In this document: positions 5,115 to 7,127 of the stretch, piece after piece
Position numbering within the stretch: position 1 is the first letter of the stretch
Layout of the letters: each line of letters begins with the position of its first letter
Assembly (NCBI RefSeq): GCF_002835825.1
Contig: NZ_PIZH01000083.1
Coordinates: forward strand, 1-7,127
Reading direction: 5' to 3'
DNA length: 7,127 nt
DNA from: Methanoregula sp.
GTDB lineage: Archaea; Halobacteriota; Methanomicrobia; Methanomicrobiales; Methanospirillaceae
Notes under the pieces: generated by a model
Told to the model about the DNA's origin: nothing
What the model saw: only the letters and a program-made list of their open reading frames with translations
Database searches by the model: none
Made by a program: the position numbers and the translations under genes

Positions 5115-5122
5115 GGGGAGGA
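5115..5122 (+). promoter_or_regulatory. Ribosome-binding site of the antiporter gene
   Basis: GGGGAGGA ends 7 nt before the ATG at 5130 and is the best Shine-Dalgarno sequence in the window. It decides for this start over the in-frame ATG three codons later. The region 4992-5114 upstream shows no clear TATA box; CACATACTAT near 5071-5080 is the nearest candidate. Confidence 0.65.
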
Positions 5123-5129
5123 CTTTATA

Positions 5130-7127
5130 ATGGAGTTCATGCTCGGCCTTGTCGGCATCGGGATCATCGCCATCCTGCTGCTCTATGTCGGCCAGATGTT
5201 CCGGCTCCCGAGCATTGTCGGGTTCCTCATTATCGGCATGCTTGCCGGCCCGTACGGTTTTCGGATCATATCCGACCAGGCTGCCGTGGAGACAGTCGGC
5301 GAGATCGGCATCATCCTTTTGCTCTTTACCATCGGGCTTGAGTTCTCGTTCGAGAAACTGCTGAAGTCCTGGCGGACGGTCATCATTGGCGGACTGTTGC
5401 AGATCGTCACAACTATTGTCGCTGTGACCCTTGTCACGTATGCCCTCCATGTCCCGTTCACTTCGGCGCTCGTCTTCGGCTTCATCATCTCGCTCTCCAG
5501 CACCGCCATCGTGATGAAGATCCTCCAGGAGCGCCGCGAGGTGGATACCTTACAGGGGCGCACGCTCTTTGGGATCCTGCTCTTCCAGGACCTTGCCATC
5601 ATCCCGATGATGCTCATCCTGCCGGTCTTCATGGGAAGCGAGGGTATGGACTTAAACGCCCTGCCCCTGGAGATGGTCAAGGTCATCATCATCCTTGTCA
5701 TGATTGTCATCCTCGCCCGCTGGGTCATTCCCGGTCTCCTGTTCCGGGTAGCCTCACAGCGGAGCCGCGAGCTCTTCTTCATCACGATCGCCGCCATCTG
5801 CATCATCGTTGCCTGGCTCACGAACCAGGCCGGTCTCTCCTATACGCTCGGGGCATTCGTTGCCGGCCTCATCATCGGCGAGTCCGATTACAACATCGAC
5901 GCGCTCAGCCATATCATCCCCTTCCGCGATGTCTTTGCCAGCATCTTCTTCCTCTCGATCGGCATGCTCCTCAACACGGGCGCAATCCTCTCGGACACTT
6001 CCTTTGTCCTCCTCATCCTGGTTGTCGTCACGCTCATTATCGGCATCAAGATCCTGACCGGGGCATTTGCCGCCGCAGCGCTTGGTATGCCGGCCCGCGT
6101 CTGCATCTTCACCGGTTTTGCCCTCTGCCAGGTCGGGGAGTTCTCGTTCGTGCTGGCCCAGACCGGCCTCTCGTCAGGGTTCATCCCTGACAGGGTCTAC
6201 CAGCTCTTCCTCGCGTCTGCTATCCTCACCATGGCGCTGACCCCGTTCATGATGAGCGCGGCGCCAAAGTTTACGGACTTCTGGTACCGGTTCGCCCCTT
6301 ACCGGGCGAAGATCGAGGCACCGTTTGCCCGTGTGAGCGACCCCGCTCCGTCAACCCCCAAAGACCACATGGTCATTGCGGGGTATGGCATCACGGGGAA
6401 GAGCGTGGCCCGGGCCGCGGAGATCACCGGCATCCCCTACATGGTCATCGAGATGAAACCGGAGATTATCAAGCGGGAGAGAGCGGCACGGAAGCCGTTC
6501 TTCATCTTTGGCGATGCAGCCCAGGAAGAGGTGCTGGAGCATGCCGGCATCCACGATGCACGGACGCTCGTTGTCGCGGTTTCCGACCAGGAGGCCGTCC
6601 CGAGAATCGTCCACCGGGCCCGGCGCATGTCACCGGATATCTACATCATTGCCCGCACCGAGCATGTCCGCCACGCCCAGTACCTGCTGGACCTTGGTGC
6701 CGACGAGGTTATCTCGGAAGAGTTCGAGGCCGCCCGTGAGATTTTCACCCGGGCCCTGAAGAAATACCGGCTGCCGGACACCGAGATCGCAAAGATTGTC
6801 ACCAAGATCCAGAACTGGGGCTATGCCAAGTTCATCAAAAATGGTGACGCGGCGCCGCCTTCCACGGGGATGGACACCGTCCTCCTTTCCCTGCGTATCC
6901 ACGTCTTCACAGTCGAACCAGGCTCTCTCGCTGAGGGGAAGGCAATCCGCGACCTGAACTTAACGGGGCGGCATGGTGTTTCCGACTATGGCCTGCGGCG
7001 GAACAACACCATGATGACCGTTGCCGATGACGCTGAAGCCCTTGCTAGCGGAGATGCCCTGCTGGTCTTCTGCACGGACCAGGTGGCAGCGGAGATCCGT
7101 CCCCTCTTCCGGCGGAGGGAATCTCCG
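5130..7127 (+). CDS. Kef-type CPA2 cation:proton antiporter with RCK_N and RCK_C domains (runs off right edge)
   Basis: An integral membrane protein, probably exchanging potassium (or sodium) for protons. The frame is open for all 666 codons to the edge, so the true end is outside. Residues 1 to about 383 form the CPA2 membrane domain with about 12-13 hydrophobic segments. Conserved features include GLEFSFE (69-75), SLSSTAIVMKIL (121-132), the FQDLAIIP motif with the ion-binding Asp154, and TLGAFVAGLIIGES (239-252). A soluble TrkA_N/RCK_N domain follows from about 413, with the nucleotide-binding GYGITG at 418-423, an acidic Glu441 at the end of the second strand (which favours NAD(H)) and GDAAQEE at 461-467. 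The TrkA_C/RCK_C domain spans about 585-660. RCK domains gate transport in response to nucleotide or ion binding. The domain set matches KefB/KefC-like proteins, but no separate KefF/KefG subunit is seen. Confidence 0.93.
   Translation, partial: MEFMLGLVGIGIIAILLLYVGQMFRLPSIVGFLIIGMLAGPYGFRIISDQAAVETVGEIGIILLLFTIGLEFSFEKLLKSWRTVIIGGLLQIVTTIVAVTLVTYALHVPFTSALVFGFIISLSSTAIVMKILQERREVDTLQGRTLFGILLFQDLAIIPMMLILPVFMGSEGMDLNALPLEMVKVIIILVMIVILARWVIPGLLFRVASQRSRELFFITIAAICIIVAWLTNQAGLSYTLGAFVAGLIIGESDYNIDALSHIIPFRDVFASIFFLSIGMLLNTGAILSDTSFVLLILVVVTLIIGIKILTGAFAAAALGMPARVCIFTGFALCQVGEFSFVLAQTGLSSGFIPDRVYQLFLASAILTMALTPFMMSAAPKFTDFWYRFAPYRAKIEAPFARVSDPAPSTPKDHMVIAGYGITGKSVARAAEITGIPYMVIEMKPEIIKRERAARKPFFIFGDAAQEEVLEHAGIHDARTLVVAVSDQEAVPRIVHRARRMSPDIYIIARTEHVRHAQYLLDLGADEVISEEFEAAREIFTRALKKYRLPDTEIAKIVTKIQNWGYAKFIKNGDAAPPSTGMDTVLLSLRIHVFTVEPGSLAEGKAIRDLNLTGRHGVSDYGLRRNNTMMTVADDAEALASGDALLVFCTDQVAAEIRPLFRRRESP

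Noticed and set aside
5183..5821. 212-codon open frame on the minus strand
   Set aside because: It is antisense to the antiporter membrane domain. The Met/Arg/Ser-rich composition is typical of reading the complement of ATC/CTC-rich membrane-protein codons.

Overview
The window looks like chromosomal DNA of a methanogenic archaeon, most probably of the Methanomicrobiales (Methanoregula-like). The evidence is an archaeal-type methionyl-tRNA synthetase with two zinc knuckles, a tRNA gene without an encoded CCA end, TATA-box promoters about 27-35 bp upstream of starts, T-rich terminators, GC-rich third codon positions, and a secreted PEGA-repeat protein with a C-terminal anchor. The taxonomic placement is inference from these traits and was not tested by any search.

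Layout. Bases 1-524 (minus) hold the first 174 codons of metG, which runs off the left edge. A 39-bp gap separates it from a divergent plus-strand gene (564-1355) for a 263-residue protein that I do not recognise. Bases 1356-1906 are non-coding and are the most unusual part of the window. They hold about ten short, mostly perfect hairpins in two clusters. Three of these have different stems but the same TGAT loop, and sequence modules are shared between the clusters in inverted orientation. An imperfect inverted-repeat pair and an AT-rich stretch lie between the clusters.

Next come two minus-strand genes for exported proteins: a 166-residue secreted protein (1907-2407) and a 400-residue protein with four PEGA-like repeats, Pro/Thr linkers and a C-terminal membrane anchor (2549-3751). 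The gap between them carries a 16-bp perfect palindrome with a TATATATA core and a stem-loop plus T-run terminator. A DHH/DHHA1-family phosphoesterase gene follows on the minus strand (3833-4795) with its own promoter and T-rich terminator.

On the plus strand, a tRNA-Phe(GAA) gene lies at 4906-4979. From 5130 to the right edge there is an open gene (666 codons, no stop in the window) for a CPA2/Kef-type cation:proton antiporter with RCK_N and RCK_C regulatory domains.

The genes do not form an obvious pathway. They are housekeeping functions (tRNA charging, tRNA-Phe, nucleotide/oligonucleotide phosphoester cleavage, ion homeostasis) mixed with cell-surface proteins, mostly as single transcription units. 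No mobile-element transposase, CRISPR array or defence system is visible. The candidate for something undescribed is the hairpin mosaic at 1394-1876.
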